Shown piece by piece: positions 9,306 to 19,700 of a stretch of 52,967 bases of DNA. Position numbers and translations under genes: made by a program. Within the stretch, counting starts at the first letter, position 1. The number at the start of each line of letters is the position of its first letter. The DNA comes from an uncultured Saprospiraceae bacterium (GTDB taxonomy: Bacteria; Bacteroidota; Bacteroidia; Chitinophagales; Saprospiraceae). The DNA lies in the NCBI GenBank assembly GCA_937928405.1, contig CALFWZ010000015.1, forward strand, positions 1 through 52,967, in the 5' to 3' direction. The notes under the pieces were generated by a model that was given only the letters and a program-made list of their open reading frames with translations, was not told the origin of the DNA and did not search any database.

Positions 9306-10641
9306 AAAATTGTGGATGTTTGCTTTCTTTCTAATTGGGATCACCACCTACAGTTTTGCTCAACCAAAAATAAATTCTCCTTTTTCCCGGATTGGTCTGG
9401 GTAATTTGGTGAATCCTGCTTTTTCTCATGCTCGTGGTATGGGAAGCCTTGGTGCTGCTTACAACAATCCCTTTCACATTAATACGGTCAATCCAGCTTC
9501 TTACGCTTTTTTAGGACTCACTTCCTTTGATGTTGGTTTGAACATTAAAAGAACCAATCTTTCTGGAACAGAGGGTAGCCAAACGCTTTATACTGGAAAT
9601 TTGGACTATATCTCTTTAGGATTTCCTACCAAAAACCCGAAGAATAGAGCGGCTAATCCGATTAAATCTCCTTGGTATTGGGGAATGAATCTTTCTTTTT
9701 TACCCTATTCTAACGTAGGATATCGAATTGTATCTCAGGATATTACTGCGGCGCAGGATACGGTAGACTTTCAGTTTGAAGGAAGCGGTGGAACCTTTAA
9801 GGTACATTGGGGAAATGCCGTACGATATAAAGACTTTTCCGCAGGCTTTAATCTAGGTTACCTCTTTGGAAAAGTAGCAAATGATCAGATTCTTGCCTAT
9901 CAAAACCTCGAATCCGCCTATTTTAATGATTTTAGTGATGAATTCAGTATCGGATCGCTTATCTGGAATCTAGGATTTCAGTATCGATATGCGTTTACGG
10001 AAATGAAGGATGGCGAAAAGAAGAGAAACGGTAAATTTCTAACCTTTGGTGTTTATGGTAATAGTGGCAATAATGTAAACTTTAACGCCAGTCAGCTCAA
10101 ACAGCGGGTCAACGCTGTTTATGGGGCCAGTAACATCAATCCTTTGCGCGATACCATTGTCAACACCCAAAATGCCGACCTTCAAGGTAAACTACCCGCT
10201 GATTTTGGTGTTGGTATCTATTATGAAAAAGTAAATAAAGGAGGCGTAGGACTTGATTTTAAGACGACTGCTTGGAGTAATTACCGCAATCCGATTCGTC
10301 CTTCAGAGCGATTAACGAACTCTTGGAGACTAGCCGCAGGAGGGAATATTACCCCAGATTATAACTCTATTGGTAGTTTTTGGAAGCGAATTAATTACCA
10401 AGCTGGACTCTATTATGGAAAGGACCCTCGCGGTTTTGACAAAAGTTTAACAGATCTTGGAGTTACCTTTGGTATACGTTTACCAGTCATAAGTAGGCAA
10501 AGACCTCCTTCTTTTATTAATTTTGCCCTAGAATTTGGGCAATTATCAGGAAATGATACAATTAAAGAGACCTATGGTAGAATAACTTTAGGTTTCACTT
10601 TAAATAATAACGATTGGTTTCTTAAACGAAAATTTTATTAA
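9286..10641 (+). CDS. Outer-membrane beta-barrel protein, conserved next to coaX
   Basis: A signal peptide (FAFFLIGITTYSFA, cleavage before QPKIN) is followed by about 430 residues of alternating beta-strand character. The early segment SPFSRIGLGNLVNP and the later NPASYA are typical of a Bacteroidota outer-membrane family found beside coaX. I infer an outer-membrane barrel of FadL/OmpP1-like design; its function is not known. The start overlaps the end of coaX, and the stop lies two bases before the next gene, so coaX, this gene and the following repeat protein probably form one operon. Confidence 0.75.
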   Translation: MSNYRSRKLWMFAFFLIGITTYSFAQPKINSPFSRIGLGNLVNPAFSHARGMGSLGAAYNNPFHINTVNPASYAFLGLTSFDVGLNIKRTNLSGTEGSQTLYTGNLDYISLGFPTKNPKNRAANPIKSPWYWGMNLSFLPYSNVGYRIVSQDITAAQDTVDFQFEGSGGTFKVHWGNAVRYKDFSAGFNLGYLFGKVANDQILAYQNLESAYFNDFSDEFSIGSLIWNLGFQYRYAFTEMKDGEKKRNGKFLTFGVYGNSGNNVNFNASQLKQRVNAVYGASNINPLRDTIVNTQNADLQGKLPADFGVGIYYEKVNKGGVGLDFKTTAWSNYRNPIRPSERLTNSWRLAAGGNITPDYNSIGSFWKRINYQAGLYYGKDPRGFDKSLTDLGVTFGIRLPVISRQRPPSFINFALEFGQLSGNDTIKETYGRITLGFTLNNNDWFLKRKFY

Positions 10642-10643
10642 TT

Positions 10644-12038
10644 ATGGAAAAACGACAAAATTTAATCCTAGGAATAGCAGTAGCGGTATTTTCCCTATTT
10701 TCTGTTGCCTTGTCAGCTCAATGTGGTACTTTCGACGAATCTCCAAAAGGAGAAGATGGACTAGTTGCACACCAACTTTATCGAGATGCGGTAAAAGCAA
10801 AAGATCTAGAGGGTGCCTATGAAAACTGGGAAACAGCTTATACCATCGCTCCGGCGGCTAATGGTAAAAACTATCTGCACTATGCTGACGGACGAAAAAT
10901 TCTAAAGGCAAAATTTGATAAATCTACGGATGAAGCTGAAAAGCAGACCTTGGTAGATCGAATGCTCAAACTTTATGATGAACAGATTACCTGTTATGGT
11001 GAGAAAGGTCAGGAAGCTTACTTGACTGGACGTAAGGCTTATAACATCTTTTATTTTTACCAAAAATACGTTCCTGGAACAGACGATATGTTGCAAGGTG
11101 CACTTGAAAAAACCGTAAAATTAGCGGGTAACGATATTGAAGATATTATCCTCGTTCCTTACGCTACGGTGGTTGTAAATCAATTTGCTGCGGAAAAAAT
11201 GGACAAAGCTGCGGCTCGTGGTGTATACGACCAGTTGAATGCCATCGCAGATCACAATATAGCTAATAATGCTGCGACTGCGGATCGTTTTAAGCAAGCC
11301 AAAGAATCCATGAATGGTGTCTTTGCACGGATCGAAAGAAATATTTTTGATTGTGCTTACTTTGTTAAAAAATTAGAGCCTGCTTACCGTCAGGATGCGG
11401 ATAATATTCAAGTGATTGAAAATACAATTCGTGAATTAAAACGACAAGGATGTGAAGCTAGCGAGCCATTATTAAGTGAACTAGAAGGAAAGTATGCTGC
11501 CTGGGCACAAAAAGAAAATGCGAGTCGAGTAGCAGAATTTGAAGCTAATAATCCTGCTAGTATTGCTAAAAAATTATATGATCAAGGCGACAATGCTGGT
11601 GCGATTGCTAAATACCAAGAAGCTGCTGACGCAGAGACCAACCCAGAAAAGAAAGCAGGATATATGTTCTCTATCGCTTCTATTCAGGGACGTAAGTTGA
11701 AGAAATATAGCAAGGCACGTTCTACCGCTTTAGCTGCTGCTAAAATGCGTCCTAACTGGGGAAGACCTTATATGTTGATCGGTGATCTTTATGCTTCTTC
11801 TGCTCGTAGCTGTGGTAACGACTGGAATCAGCGTTTAGCTGTATTGGCAGCGATTGATAAATATGCTTACGCTCGTTCTATCGATCCTTCCGTAGGAGAT
11901 GAAGCTGGTAATAAAATCGGAAAGTATGCAGCCTCTAAGCCTGAAAAGAAAGATGGTTTTATGCAAGGTATCAAAGCCGGAGACAGCGCCAAAGTGGGTT
12001 GTTGGATTGGTGAAACCGTCCGAGTAAGTTTTAAATAA
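10644..12038 (+). CDS. Exported TPR-like repeat protein
   Basis: The 464-residue protein has a signal peptide ending in VALSA before QCGTF. Helical TPR-like repeats fill the rest: an N-terminal unit (AYENWETAYTIAPA) and a C-terminal unit (KLYDQGDNAGAIAKYQEAAD) followed by YSKARSTALAAAKMRPNWG and YMLIGDLYASS. The C-terminus G-C-W-I-G-E-T-V-R-V matches its neighbour. The family is common in Bacteroidota periplasm or envelope; its role is unknown, probably scaffold-like. The gene begins two bases after the preceding barrel gene, indicating co-transcription, and ends at a good terminator. The next gene is a paralogue. Confidence 0.75.
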   Translation: MEKRQNLILGIAVAVFSLFSVALSAQCGTFDESPKGEDGLVAHQLYRDAVKAKDLEGAYENWETAYTIAPAANGKNYLHYADGRKILKAKFDKSTDEAEKQTLVDRMLKLYDEQITCYGEKGQEAYLTGRKAYNIFYFYQKYVPGTDDMLQGALEKTVKLAGNDIEDIILVPYATVVVNQFAAEKMDKAAARGVYDQLNAIADHNIANNAATADRFKQAKESMNGVFARIERNIFDCAYFVKKLEPAYRQDADNIQVIENTIRELKRQGCEASEPLLSELEGKYAAWAQKENASRVAEFEANNPASIAKKLYDQGDNAGAIAKYQEAADAETNPEKKAGYMFSIASIQGRKLKKYSKARSTALAAAKMRPNWGRPYMLIGDLYASSARSCGNDWNQRLAVLAAIDKYAYARSIDPSVGDEAGNKIGKYAASKPEKKDGFMQGIKAGDSAKVGCWIGETVRVSFK

Positions 12039-12115
12039 ATAACATTTTAGTCAAAGGTTATATTATAAATCGTGTAATTAACTTTTTGATAAAGAATGCG
12101 CTATAAACTTTTAAG

Positions 12116-12150
12116 AAAAAGCTTCGTCTTACCTAAAGACGGAGCTTTTT
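12116..12150 (+). terminator. Rho-independent terminator after the coaX-OMP-TPR unit
   Basis: The stem AAAGCTTCGTCTT pairs with AAGACGGAGCTTT (one G-U type mismatch) around a 4-base loop and runs into a T stretch. It separates the two paralogous repeat-protein genes. Confidence 0.8.
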
Positions 12151-12193
12151 TATATCTTAGTAGTTCCAAAGTAATATCTAAAACAATTTAAAC

Positions 12194-13657
12194 ATGAAAC
12201 GAATCAATGTTGCCTTATTGCTGATCCTCTGTACTGTTAGTGTACTTTTCTACGCCTGTACACCCAAAACAACAGAAGCCGCGAAAGAACCTGTTTCAGC
12301 GACCAAAGTAAAGCCTCCAGTCAATACGGCTAATCTCAGCCCTTGTCAAAAATGGGTCAACGAATCCTTCGAACAAGAAGCCTTAGAAGCGCATGTCCTT
12401 TACCGCGATCAAATGAAAGCGCAAAATTATAAGGAAGCACTTCCTCTATGGGAAAAAGTATATCAAATGGCTCCCGCAGCAGATGGTCGTCGGGATGTGC
12501 ATTATATGGATGGTGCTAGAATTTATAAGTACTTAATCACTTATGAAGCAAGTACGACTGCCGCAGAAAAGGCCGCTTACCAACAAAAGGTATTTGATCT
12601 TTATCAGCAAGCCGTTGAATGTTATCCTAAAAAAGCGACAGACTACAAAGCCCTAATGGCCTACGATTATTTCTATACGTTTCCTGGCACCAAATCGGAC
12701 GAAGAGATCTACGAGATGTATAAAGAAATTGTAGATGAAGACGGACTGAAAGCGAGTGTTTCTGTTTTAAATCCATTTACTTCTATAATTGTAAATTCAT
12801 TACTGGAAGAAAAAATTCCGATGGCCGAAGCACAAAAATACGCCGGAAAAATCAATGATATTTTTAATCATAATAAAAAAGAAAGAACGCCGACAGAATG
12901 GAAAAAACAGGGATGGGACATTGTAGAAAGTTATACACCCGCTCGTTTGGAACAATTAGAAGGTATCAAAGGCTTCTACGGTTGCGATCATTTTATTAAT
13001 AAGTATGCTGCCGAATATCAGGCCAATCCTAATGACTGTGATGCGATCGGTACTTTTATCGCTCGACTAAAATACGGTGGTTGCGCTGAGACAGATCCTA
13101 ATCTCGTGGCAGCACGTGCCGCAAAGCAAGCGAATTGTAAGAGACCAGTTACCACTTCTGGACCACTTAAATTAGCACGTGATTGTATGGAAAATGGAGA
13201 CTATGACTGTGCCATTAGCAAGTATGAAGAATACGTAAATTCTGTTGATGACAATACCAAAAAAGCAAACATCAATTTGCGAATTGCGAAGATCTACTAC
13301 GTTCACAAAAAGAAATATTCTCAGGCTCGTAAATATGCGCGCAAAGCTGCCTCGCAAAGATCCGGCTGGGGGGCGCCCTATATGTTGATCGGTACGATGT
13401 ACGCTTCTTCTGGTCCGTTGTGTGGTCCTGGTACCGGCTTTGACAGCCAAAGAGTCACTTGGGCTGCCATTGACAAATGGAATAAAGCCAAGTCCGTTGA
13501 TCCTAGTGTATCCGCTGAAGCGAATAAATTAATTAACCGTTACCGTCAGTATATGCCAACGCGTGCCGATATTTTCCAGAGAGGCATAAAGGAAGGTTCT
13601 ACTTATAAAGTTCCTTGTTGGATTCAAGAAAATACGATCGTTAGAATCGCTAAGTAG
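12194..13657 (+). CDS. TPR-like repeat lipoprotein, paralogue of the preceding gene
   Basis: The 487-residue protein has a lipoprotein signal peptide with lipobox FYAC (Cys22) and a short Thr/Lys/Pro-rich linker. The body parallels the upstream protein block by block: H-V-L-Y-R-D, LWEKVYQMAPAADGR, CDHFINKYAAEYQANP, YDCAISKYEEYV, YSQARKYARKAA, YMLIGTMYASSG, AIDKWNKAKSVDPSV and a C-terminal CWIQENTIVRI. The two genes therefore arose by duplication, one keeping a plain signal peptide and the other gaining or keeping a lipid anchor. It has its own 3' hairpin at 13664-13711. The molecular role is unknown. Confidence 0.75.
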   Translation: MKRINVALLLILCTVSVLFYACTPKTTEAAKEPVSATKVKPPVNTANLSPCQKWVNESFEQEALEAHVLYRDQMKAQNYKEALPLWEKVYQMAPAADGRRDVHYMDGARIYKYLITYEASTTAAEKAAYQQKVFDLYQQAVECYPKKATDYKALMAYDYFYTFPGTKSDEEIYEMYKEIVDEDGLKASVSVLNPFTSIIVNSLLEEKIPMAEAQKYAGKINDIFNHNKKERTPTEWKKQGWDIVESYTPARLEQLEGIKGFYGCDHFINKYAAEYQANPNDCDAIGTFIARLKYGGCAETDPNLVAARAAKQANCKRPVTTSGPLKLARDCMENGDYDCAISKYEEYVNSVDDNTKKANINLRIAKIYYVHKKKYSQARKYARKAASQRSGWGAPYMLIGTMYASSGPLCGPGTGFDSQRVTWAAIDKWNKAKSVDPSVSAEANKLINRYRQYMPTRADIFQRGIKEGSTYKVPCWIQENTIVRIAK

Positions 13658-13663
13658 TTTTTG

Positions 13664-13711
13664 TTGAACTGTTGAATCGTTGAGATGACATCTTAATATT
13701 CAACAGTTCAA
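13664..13711 (+). terminator. Hairpin after the TPR lipoprotein gene, built on octamer-register repeats
   Basis: A perfect 14-bp inverted repeat, TTGAACTGTTGAAT (13664-13677) and ATTCAACAGTTCAA (13698-13711), lies 7 bp after the stop codon. The left arm is part of three 8-bp units (GTTGAACT, GTTGAATC, GTTGAGAT). No strong T run follows, so termination is likely but unproven. Confidence 0.5.
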
Positions 13712-13779
13712 AACAACTTAGTTTCAAAAAATACACATTAAGTGTCCGCGTTAGCTCTATGTCTCCGTGATAAAAAGCA

Positions 13780-14040
13780 TTTACCACAAAGAAAATCACC
13801 GAAAAAAGTATACACGCAAGAAGGTCTTCTGAAGCAAATTCAGGACAGGTATGCGGAACAAAAAACAAGATAGAAGAATCACGAAAAAAGATATACACGA
13901 AAGAAGGTCTTCCGAAACAAGTTCGGAACAGGTGCTGCGTCTCTGCGCGACAAACAAGAATGTTGAGAATGACCGAAAAAAGAAAAGCACGAAAGAAGGC
14001 CTCCCGAAACAGGTGTCGCATCTCCGCGTACTTTGTAAAA
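13780..14040 (+). repeat. Three tandem degenerate modules with CGGAACAGG and CTCTGCG-type blocks
   Basis: Most of the 410 bp between the repeat lipoprotein and the FKBP gene is three modules, each about 75-85 bp. Each holds 'cgaaagaaggtctt', then a short palindrome such as TCCGAAACAAGTTCGGAA (13911-13928) with 'acagg', then a CTCTGCG/CTCCGCG block. Related sequence recurs at 51530-51815. Open frames across it look like chance and no real gene is seen. Confidence 0.6.
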
Positions 14041-14045
14041 AATAA

Positions 14046-14069
14046 ATTCAACCATTCAACCATTCCAAT
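14046..14069 (+). repeat. Octamer-register repeat abutting the FKBP start codon
   Basis: ATTCAACC occurs twice exactly, followed by ATTCCAAT, whose last two bases are the AT of the ATG start at 14068. Confidence 0.6.
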
Positions 14070-14610
14070 GAAAAAATACCTATACCTCCTACTCCCCATT
14101 CTCCTCTACGCCTGTCCAGCTTCAGTAGATCAAACAGCTCCACCCGCACCACTCGCAGAAATAAGTACCACGGATTTAACTGCTCGCTTATCATCTCATT
14201 TTATTAAAGATCCAAAAACACAGCCTGAAAAAGATCAGAATGCCTTGGTCGGATATGCCATTGATCAAAACCTAAATGTACAAAGAACGGACTCTGGATT
14301 GTATTACCAAATAATTGAAGCAGGAGAAGGCACATCCCCTTCCGCAACTAGTAAAATTAAAGCCCATTATGAAGGGAAATTATTAGATGGAACCGTTTTC
14401 GATTCTTCCTATAAAAGAGGCACTCCATTAGAATTTAAACTCAATCAGGTCATCCGAGGCTGGCAAGAAGCTTTACAATTATTAAAACCTGGTGGGAAAG
14501 GCATTTTCTTAATCCCTTCGCGTATCGCCTACGGAGCGAAAGGATTTGGCCACGAAATTCCGCCACATGCACCATTAATTTTTACGGTAGAATTGATAAA
14601 GCCAGAATAA
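14068..14610 (+). CDS. FKBP-type peptidyl-prolyl isomerase, lipoprotein
   Basis: The start is ATG at 14068, giving a lipoprotein signal with lipobox LLYAC (Cys16). A longer frame from 13960 exists but would bury this signal. An N-terminal spacer is followed by one FKBP domain (about residues 85-180): AHYEGKLLDGTVFDSSY, RGTPLEFKLNQVIRGW, ALQLLKPGGKG, the I-P-S-R-I-A-Y-G segment, and IPPHAPLIFTVELI. These are the residues that form the hydrophobic active site, so it should be an active isomerase in the periplasm, attached to the outer or inner membrane. Prolyl isomerases of this type assist folding of exported proteins. Confidence 0.92.
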   Translation: MKKYLYLLLPILLYACPASVDQTAPPAPLAEISTTDLTARLSSHFIKDPKTQPEKDQNALVGYAIDQNLNVQRTDSGLYYQIIEAGEGTSPSATSKIKAHYEGKLLDGTVFDSSYKRGTPLEFKLNQVIRGWQEALQLLKPGGKGIFLIPSRIAYGAKGFGHEIPPHAPLIFTVELIKPE

Positions 14611-14732
14611 AATTGCCCGTTCTTTTCTAAGAAACCAAATTATTTATTGAACTAAATTATAGGTAAAATAAAAGACCTTTTTATTGCTTAAAAGTCCTTA
14701 TCATTGCGGTTTTATCACTAAAATAACCCGTT

Positions 14733-16682
14733 TTGAGAAAACCATTCTTTTTACTTTTAGGGACTTTATTAATCTGTCAAATATTATCAGCACAGGATTC
14801 TCTCCAGCTGGATCAAGTAATAGTGACCGCTACCCGCATTCCCACTGCTTCCTACAAAACCGGAAGAAGTATTTCTATTATCACTGCTGATGAATTACGC
14901 GATTTACCTGTAACAACCGTTGATGAAATGCTCCGTTATTTACCTGGTATTAACCTCAATAGTCGCAACGATTTTGGGGTGCAGTCCGATATCGGTATCC
15001 GAGGAAGTACTTTTTCGCAGGTATTAATTTTAGTAGATAACGTCCGAGTTAATGATCCGTTGACCGCTCATTTTAATAATAATATTCCCGTACCATTATC
15101 TGAAATTGCGCAGGTCGAAATCATTCGTGGCCCTGCTGCGGCTTCTTATGGAAGCGATGCCGTTGGAGGAATTATTCATATTAAAACCCGAACTTTTGTA
15201 TCCGCAGAAATGGATAAATCGGTCAGTACGCGTGGTAACGTGGGGATTGGAAAACATAATCTAAATCGTACGGATCTAGGTGTGAATTTGCAAAAAAATA
15301 AATGGCATTTTTCGACTGCCTATAAAGCAAATATTGCGGATGGAGAAACCTACGTAAATCCTAATTTTTTAGCAGGTAATGATCCAGATAGTTTATATCA
15401 GAATTTCTTTGATTTACGTACAATCTCCGCTGCTGTTGCTGGCCGTCTTGGAGACGGTTGGAGCGTGTACGGTCGAGTAGGGTATGACTACCGAGATTTT
15501 AACGCCAAGTATTTTTATACGCGTAGTGGGTTTGATGAGTCAGAAGAAACTGTGAAAAGTCTCTGGACACAAGGAGCCATTCGTTACCAAAAGAACCGAC
15601 ACGAAGTCAGCCTTACGGGAGGATACAAAACCACCAATGACCTTTTTGTTTTTAATCCATTATTCTCACCGAATGAACATGATACGAAACAAATTTTCAC
15701 CAACCTACAGCATATTGTTCATATAAATGATAAAATAAATCTAGCCTCTGGTGTACAGTTAATTGATAAAAAAATTAACAGTACCGATCGCGGTGATCAC
15801 CAAAATTTAGCAGTGGGTATTTACAGCGTTTTATCTTATGCTTTGTCAGAAAATTGGCAAACCCATGTAAGCTTACGGGCCGAACATGATGAGAATTTTG
15901 GTTGGGAAATTTTGCCACAGGCGAGTCTAAGCTATCGTCAAAATGGATTTGTTTTTAGAACCTCTTATGGACGTTCGGTGCGAGCTGCTGATTTTACGGA
16001 ACGATTTATTTCTTCTCAAATTCCCAGTTTATCTCCAGGTCGTAACGTGGGTAATCCGGATTTGCAAGCAGAGAGATCTCACTCTTTTGATTTGGGTGGA
16101 GAATATTATTTTAATAAAAATGGGTTATTCTCATTAACTGGATTTTACCGAAAGTCTAGTAATTTGATTGATTATTCTCTACGAAATTCTGCGACGATTG
16201 ATAATGTGAAAAATCTACAGGAAGATGCTGATTATTTTTATGCGGACAACCTCTCTGGTAGTAGTGTAATTGGCCTAGAAGGTTTGGTGAAATATAGGGT
16301 TAACTGGAATAATAAAATTGATCTTAATACCCAACTTGCCTACACTTGGTTAAAGACCAAAGCGGAAACAGGGGAATTATCAAAGTATATTGCCAATCAT
16401 CCAACGCATCAACTTGGCTTGACCTTAGATTTTACAGCCTATGATTTTCAGATTACTTCTGCCACTAGTATTAGTACTCGTCAAGATGAGTTAGTAGCAT
16501 CAATAGAAGGATCTATTCCAAAAGATTATCTGATTACACATCTTAAATTTGGATATAATCTATCTCATTCTTTTACCCCTTATGTTGAGATTAGAAATTT
16601 AACCAATACCAATTATAAAGAAATTTTAGGTGCCAATTTACCTCGCCGTTGGTGGAATGTCGGCGTTACTTGGAACTGGTAG
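14733..16682 (+). CDS. TonB-dependent outer-membrane receptor
   Basis: The 649-residue protein starts at TTG 14733; an in-frame stop at 14724 leaves no other option that keeps the signal peptide (FFLLLGTLLICQILSA). The plug domain (about 25-150) includes LDQVIVTATRIPTAS, DEMLRYLPGINL, IRGSTFSQVLILVDNVRVND, VEIIRGPAAASYGSDAVGG and IIHIKT. The remaining ~500 residues form the 22-strand barrel, ending in the aromatic terminus V-T-W-N-W. There is no carboxypeptidase-like N-terminal extension and no SusD partner, so it resembles siderophore or vitamin receptors rather than glycan SusC. I saw no cobalamin riboswitch upstream. The ligand is unknown. Confidence 0.93.
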   Translation: MRKPFFLLLGTLLICQILSAQDSLQLDQVIVTATRIPTASYKTGRSISIITADELRDLPVTTVDEMLRYLPGINLNSRNDFGVQSDIGIRGSTFSQVLILVDNVRVNDPLTAHFNNNIPVPLSEIAQVEIIRGPAAASYGSDAVGGIIHIKTRTFVSAEMDKSVSTRGNVGIGKHNLNRTDLGVNLQKNKWHFSTAYKANIADGETYVNPNFLAGNDPDSLYQNFFDLRTISAAVAGRLGDGWSVYGRVGYDYRDFNAKYFYTRSGFDESEETVKSLWTQGAIRYQKNRHEVSLTGGYKTTNDLFVFNPLFSPNEHDTKQIFTNLQHIVHINDKINLASGVQLIDKKINSTDRGDHQNLAVGIYSVLSYALSENWQTHVSLRAEHDENFGWEILPQASLSYRQNGFVFRTSYGRSVRAADFTERFISSQIPSLSPGRNVGNPDLQAERSHSFDLGGEYYFNKNGLFSLTGFYRKSSNLIDYSLRNSATIDNVKNLQEDADYFYADNLSGSSVIGLEGLVKYRVNWNNKIDLNTQLAYTWLKTKAETGELSKYIANHPTHQLGLTLDFTAYDFQITSATSISTRQDELVASIEGSIPKDYLITHLKFGYNLSHSFTPYVEIRNLTNTNYKEILGANLPRRWWNVGVTWNW

Positions 16683-16702
16683 TTTTGCGATAAGTTAAAA
16701 TG

Positions 16703-16738
16703 AAAGAGCCGATCTGTAAGAATGCAGATCGGCTCTTT
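16703..16738. terminator. Bidirectional terminator between convergent genes
   Basis: A perfect 14-bp stem AAAGAGCCGATCTG / CAGATCGGCTCTTT with an 8-base loop and A/T flanks serves the receptor gene and the convergent SdrD_B gene. Confidence 0.85.
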
Positions 16739-16761
16739 AAAATTATAGTATCAAAATACGA

Positions 16762-19700
16762 TTACTGCACTTTAATAAACTTAACAGGACTAGCTGCTGG
16801 ATTTGTACTTTCATAAATAAAGTACGTACCGTTAGGCAAATCACCGGTGTCTATTCGTAAAGTATTTTGTCCGAAATCGGTATCAAGGATAAAAGACTGC
16901 ATAATCCTTCCCGTAAGATCTGTAATTACCAATATCGTATTTAACGATTCGGTATACAATTCTACGGTCAGTTGTGCATCCATTAATGGATTTGGATAAA
17001 TCTTTAATCCATCCGTTTTCTTACAATCTAAACTGAGATGGATAATATCACTGTATTCGAACGTTTCATCTTTATCGACCATTTTCAATCGATAATAATT
17101 TTCGGAATTAACTTTACTATCTATAAAAACATAACTAGCTGCGGTTGCGTCTCCACTCGAAATCATACTGCCGATTTTAGTAAACCTGCGTCCATCCTCA
17201 CTTCTTTGAATTTCGTAATGACTAAAGTTTACTTCAGAAGCAGCAGACCATTTTAAGGTTACCTTACAGTCAGCAGCACTTCCCGTAAAGGAAGTAAGTT
17301 CAACTGGTAATGCCGTCGTTTTAAATCCAAAATCATATCCAGCAATAGCTAATTCACTGGCAGGATTTGCAACTGCCGTAACATCAGCTGCTCCTTTGCT
17401 AGGAGCAACCGTGGTACCACTCGGATCATTAGCATCTAGTCGGTCGTTGCTACCCGCTCCAAGTGTGGTTACTTCCATACCCGATGGGGCTGTTGCGCTA
17501 ATGGTGTAATCTGGAGTTGTTGCACCACTGTAGTTTTCATCCAACAATAACTGACCAAAGCTATAGAACCCTTGAGCATCTGTTGTGGTCACGACGGTAA
17601 TATCATCTGTATCGTCTCCGTCATAATCCACCGTCATGGTTACCATTACATTGGCAATTCCAAGTTCTCCTACATCTTGTAATCCATTGGCATTCAAATC
17701 ATCCCATACACGATTACCTACTGCGGCTCCCTGATTGTAATATCCAAAGTCAATATCTGTTTGATCAGCTCCATTAATGATTACATTGACAGGATCCGAT
17801 TCACTATCGGTACCTAAGCTATGCCAGAATCCAGTAAGACTTTCTTGAACATCGCTTACGATAACGGAATAATTACCGTTTGGTAAATTTTGGAAACTAT
17901 AGTAGCCCATAGCATTCGTAATGGTAGTTGCCAATACAGCTCCTTGATCATTCGTAAGCATTACCGTTGTATTAGCGAAACGAGCAGCTTCGCTAGCGTC
18001 TAGTGTTCCATCAGCGTTAGTATCTTCCCATACCGTACCATCGATGTCATACGGTGTATTGGCAGCATACCCAAAATCCTTGGTAAAATCCAATCCACCT
18101 TTAGCAGCTAAATCAGCAGTAGAAATACTAGCTCCTGGAGCGGCGCCATCTGGATCAACAGAATTATAATATAAATTCCCTCCTGGTAAAGTTTCTAGGT
18201 CTACAGCGACAACATACGTGGCTACCGGATCAAGTGCACCGAAATAGTAACTACCATTTCTATTGGTTTGAGTCGTTGCTACCAGTGTGGTACCGTTGGC
18301 TGCAAATAAATTAACGTTTACGTTTTCTGCACCTTCTCCAGCTGTAAAAGCAAAATCATTGTTGGTATCAATAAAAACGGTATTTCCAATAATTCCCTGA
18401 CTTGGTAAATGTGCCGTTGGCGCAAACCCAAAATCTTGTATAATATTATCTTCTGTTCCATCAACTGTCACCATAGAAACAAGATCATTACTTCCATCAG
18501 CGTCACTAACGGGTACTAAGCTTTTTAAGATATTTCGGGTATCCGTTACCGCAACAATATAAGTGCCAGCGGGTAATCCGCCGAAAATATAATTACCATT
18601 TTCATCAGTAGTTGTCGTCGCAATAATTGCTCCCGCGTTGTTGGTGAGTTGGACGGTTACTCCAGCAATTCCAGGTTCATCTGTGTCTTGGACGCCATCT
18701 GCATTTGCATCAATAAATACTGCATCGCTGATGGTTGATCCGCTAGTTGGCTGGTAGCCAAAATCACCGAGTAAAACTACATCGCCAGGAGCGACCATCA
18801 TCGGCTCGCTGATATTATCTGCATCTTTGTCCGGATCACCAGTAGGAGTTGTTGCAAAAATGGATGGAAGGGTAGCATCATCAACTGCAAGCACGTAAGC
18901 ATTAGGAACAATATTATCAAAAATATAGAAACCACTGGGATCTGTAGTCGTAGTGCCCATGGCATTATCGTAGACTCCATCCAGATCATGATCGTTGAAC
19001 AATCTAACCGTTACATTAGGAATACCAGCTTCTCCTACTTCTTGAATTCCATTTCCATTAATATCATTCCAAATTCTATTTCCTATGGCTCCGGTTGTCG
19101 TTCCATCAGGATTATTTACATCCATAGCAACCGCATAATTATATCCGAAAATAGCACTTAGATGCTCGGCTCCACTGCCCGAAATATTTACATTGGTTGT
19201 ATTATCTGGTAGTAAGGTTCCGGAGTCTTCGTTAAAAGTAGACAGTAGTCCAGTTGGTAAACCAGCACTTACTTCAACTGTATAATTATCTGTTGGTAGG
19301 CCATTAAAAATATAACCTCCATTTAGATCCGTGGTAGTAGTAGCTACGACAGAATTATCAGAAGCTCTCAGGGTAACGGTTATATTAGGAATCCCTTCTT
19401 CACCATCATCAAAAACACCATTTGCATTTTCGTCTAGCCAAACGGTATTACCAATGGTGGCGGTAGGTGCAAATCCAAAATCTGCATCGAATATAGTTTG
19501 TCCAGAACTACCTGTTGTGATGGTAATAGTGGCCAGACTTCCAATCATCGTTGCATGGTTATCATTTTTGCCACTACCTGCGTTTAATAAGGAAGTAGTT
19601 TTGATTGCTCCATTAAAAGCTTGTGCATCAACGAGGTCTATGTTTAATTTATAGTCTGTATTAAATTTTATACCTGCGGTTACGTTGGCATCTGTAAATA

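Noticed and set aside
13960..14067. Longer FKBP start at 13960
   Set aside because: It would translate the tandem intergenic modules and hide the lipoprotein signal that begins at 14068.
14611..14732. Cobalamin riboswitch before the TonB-dependent receptor
   Set aside because: The 122-bp gap is too short, and no B12-box-like sequence or paired stems were seen.
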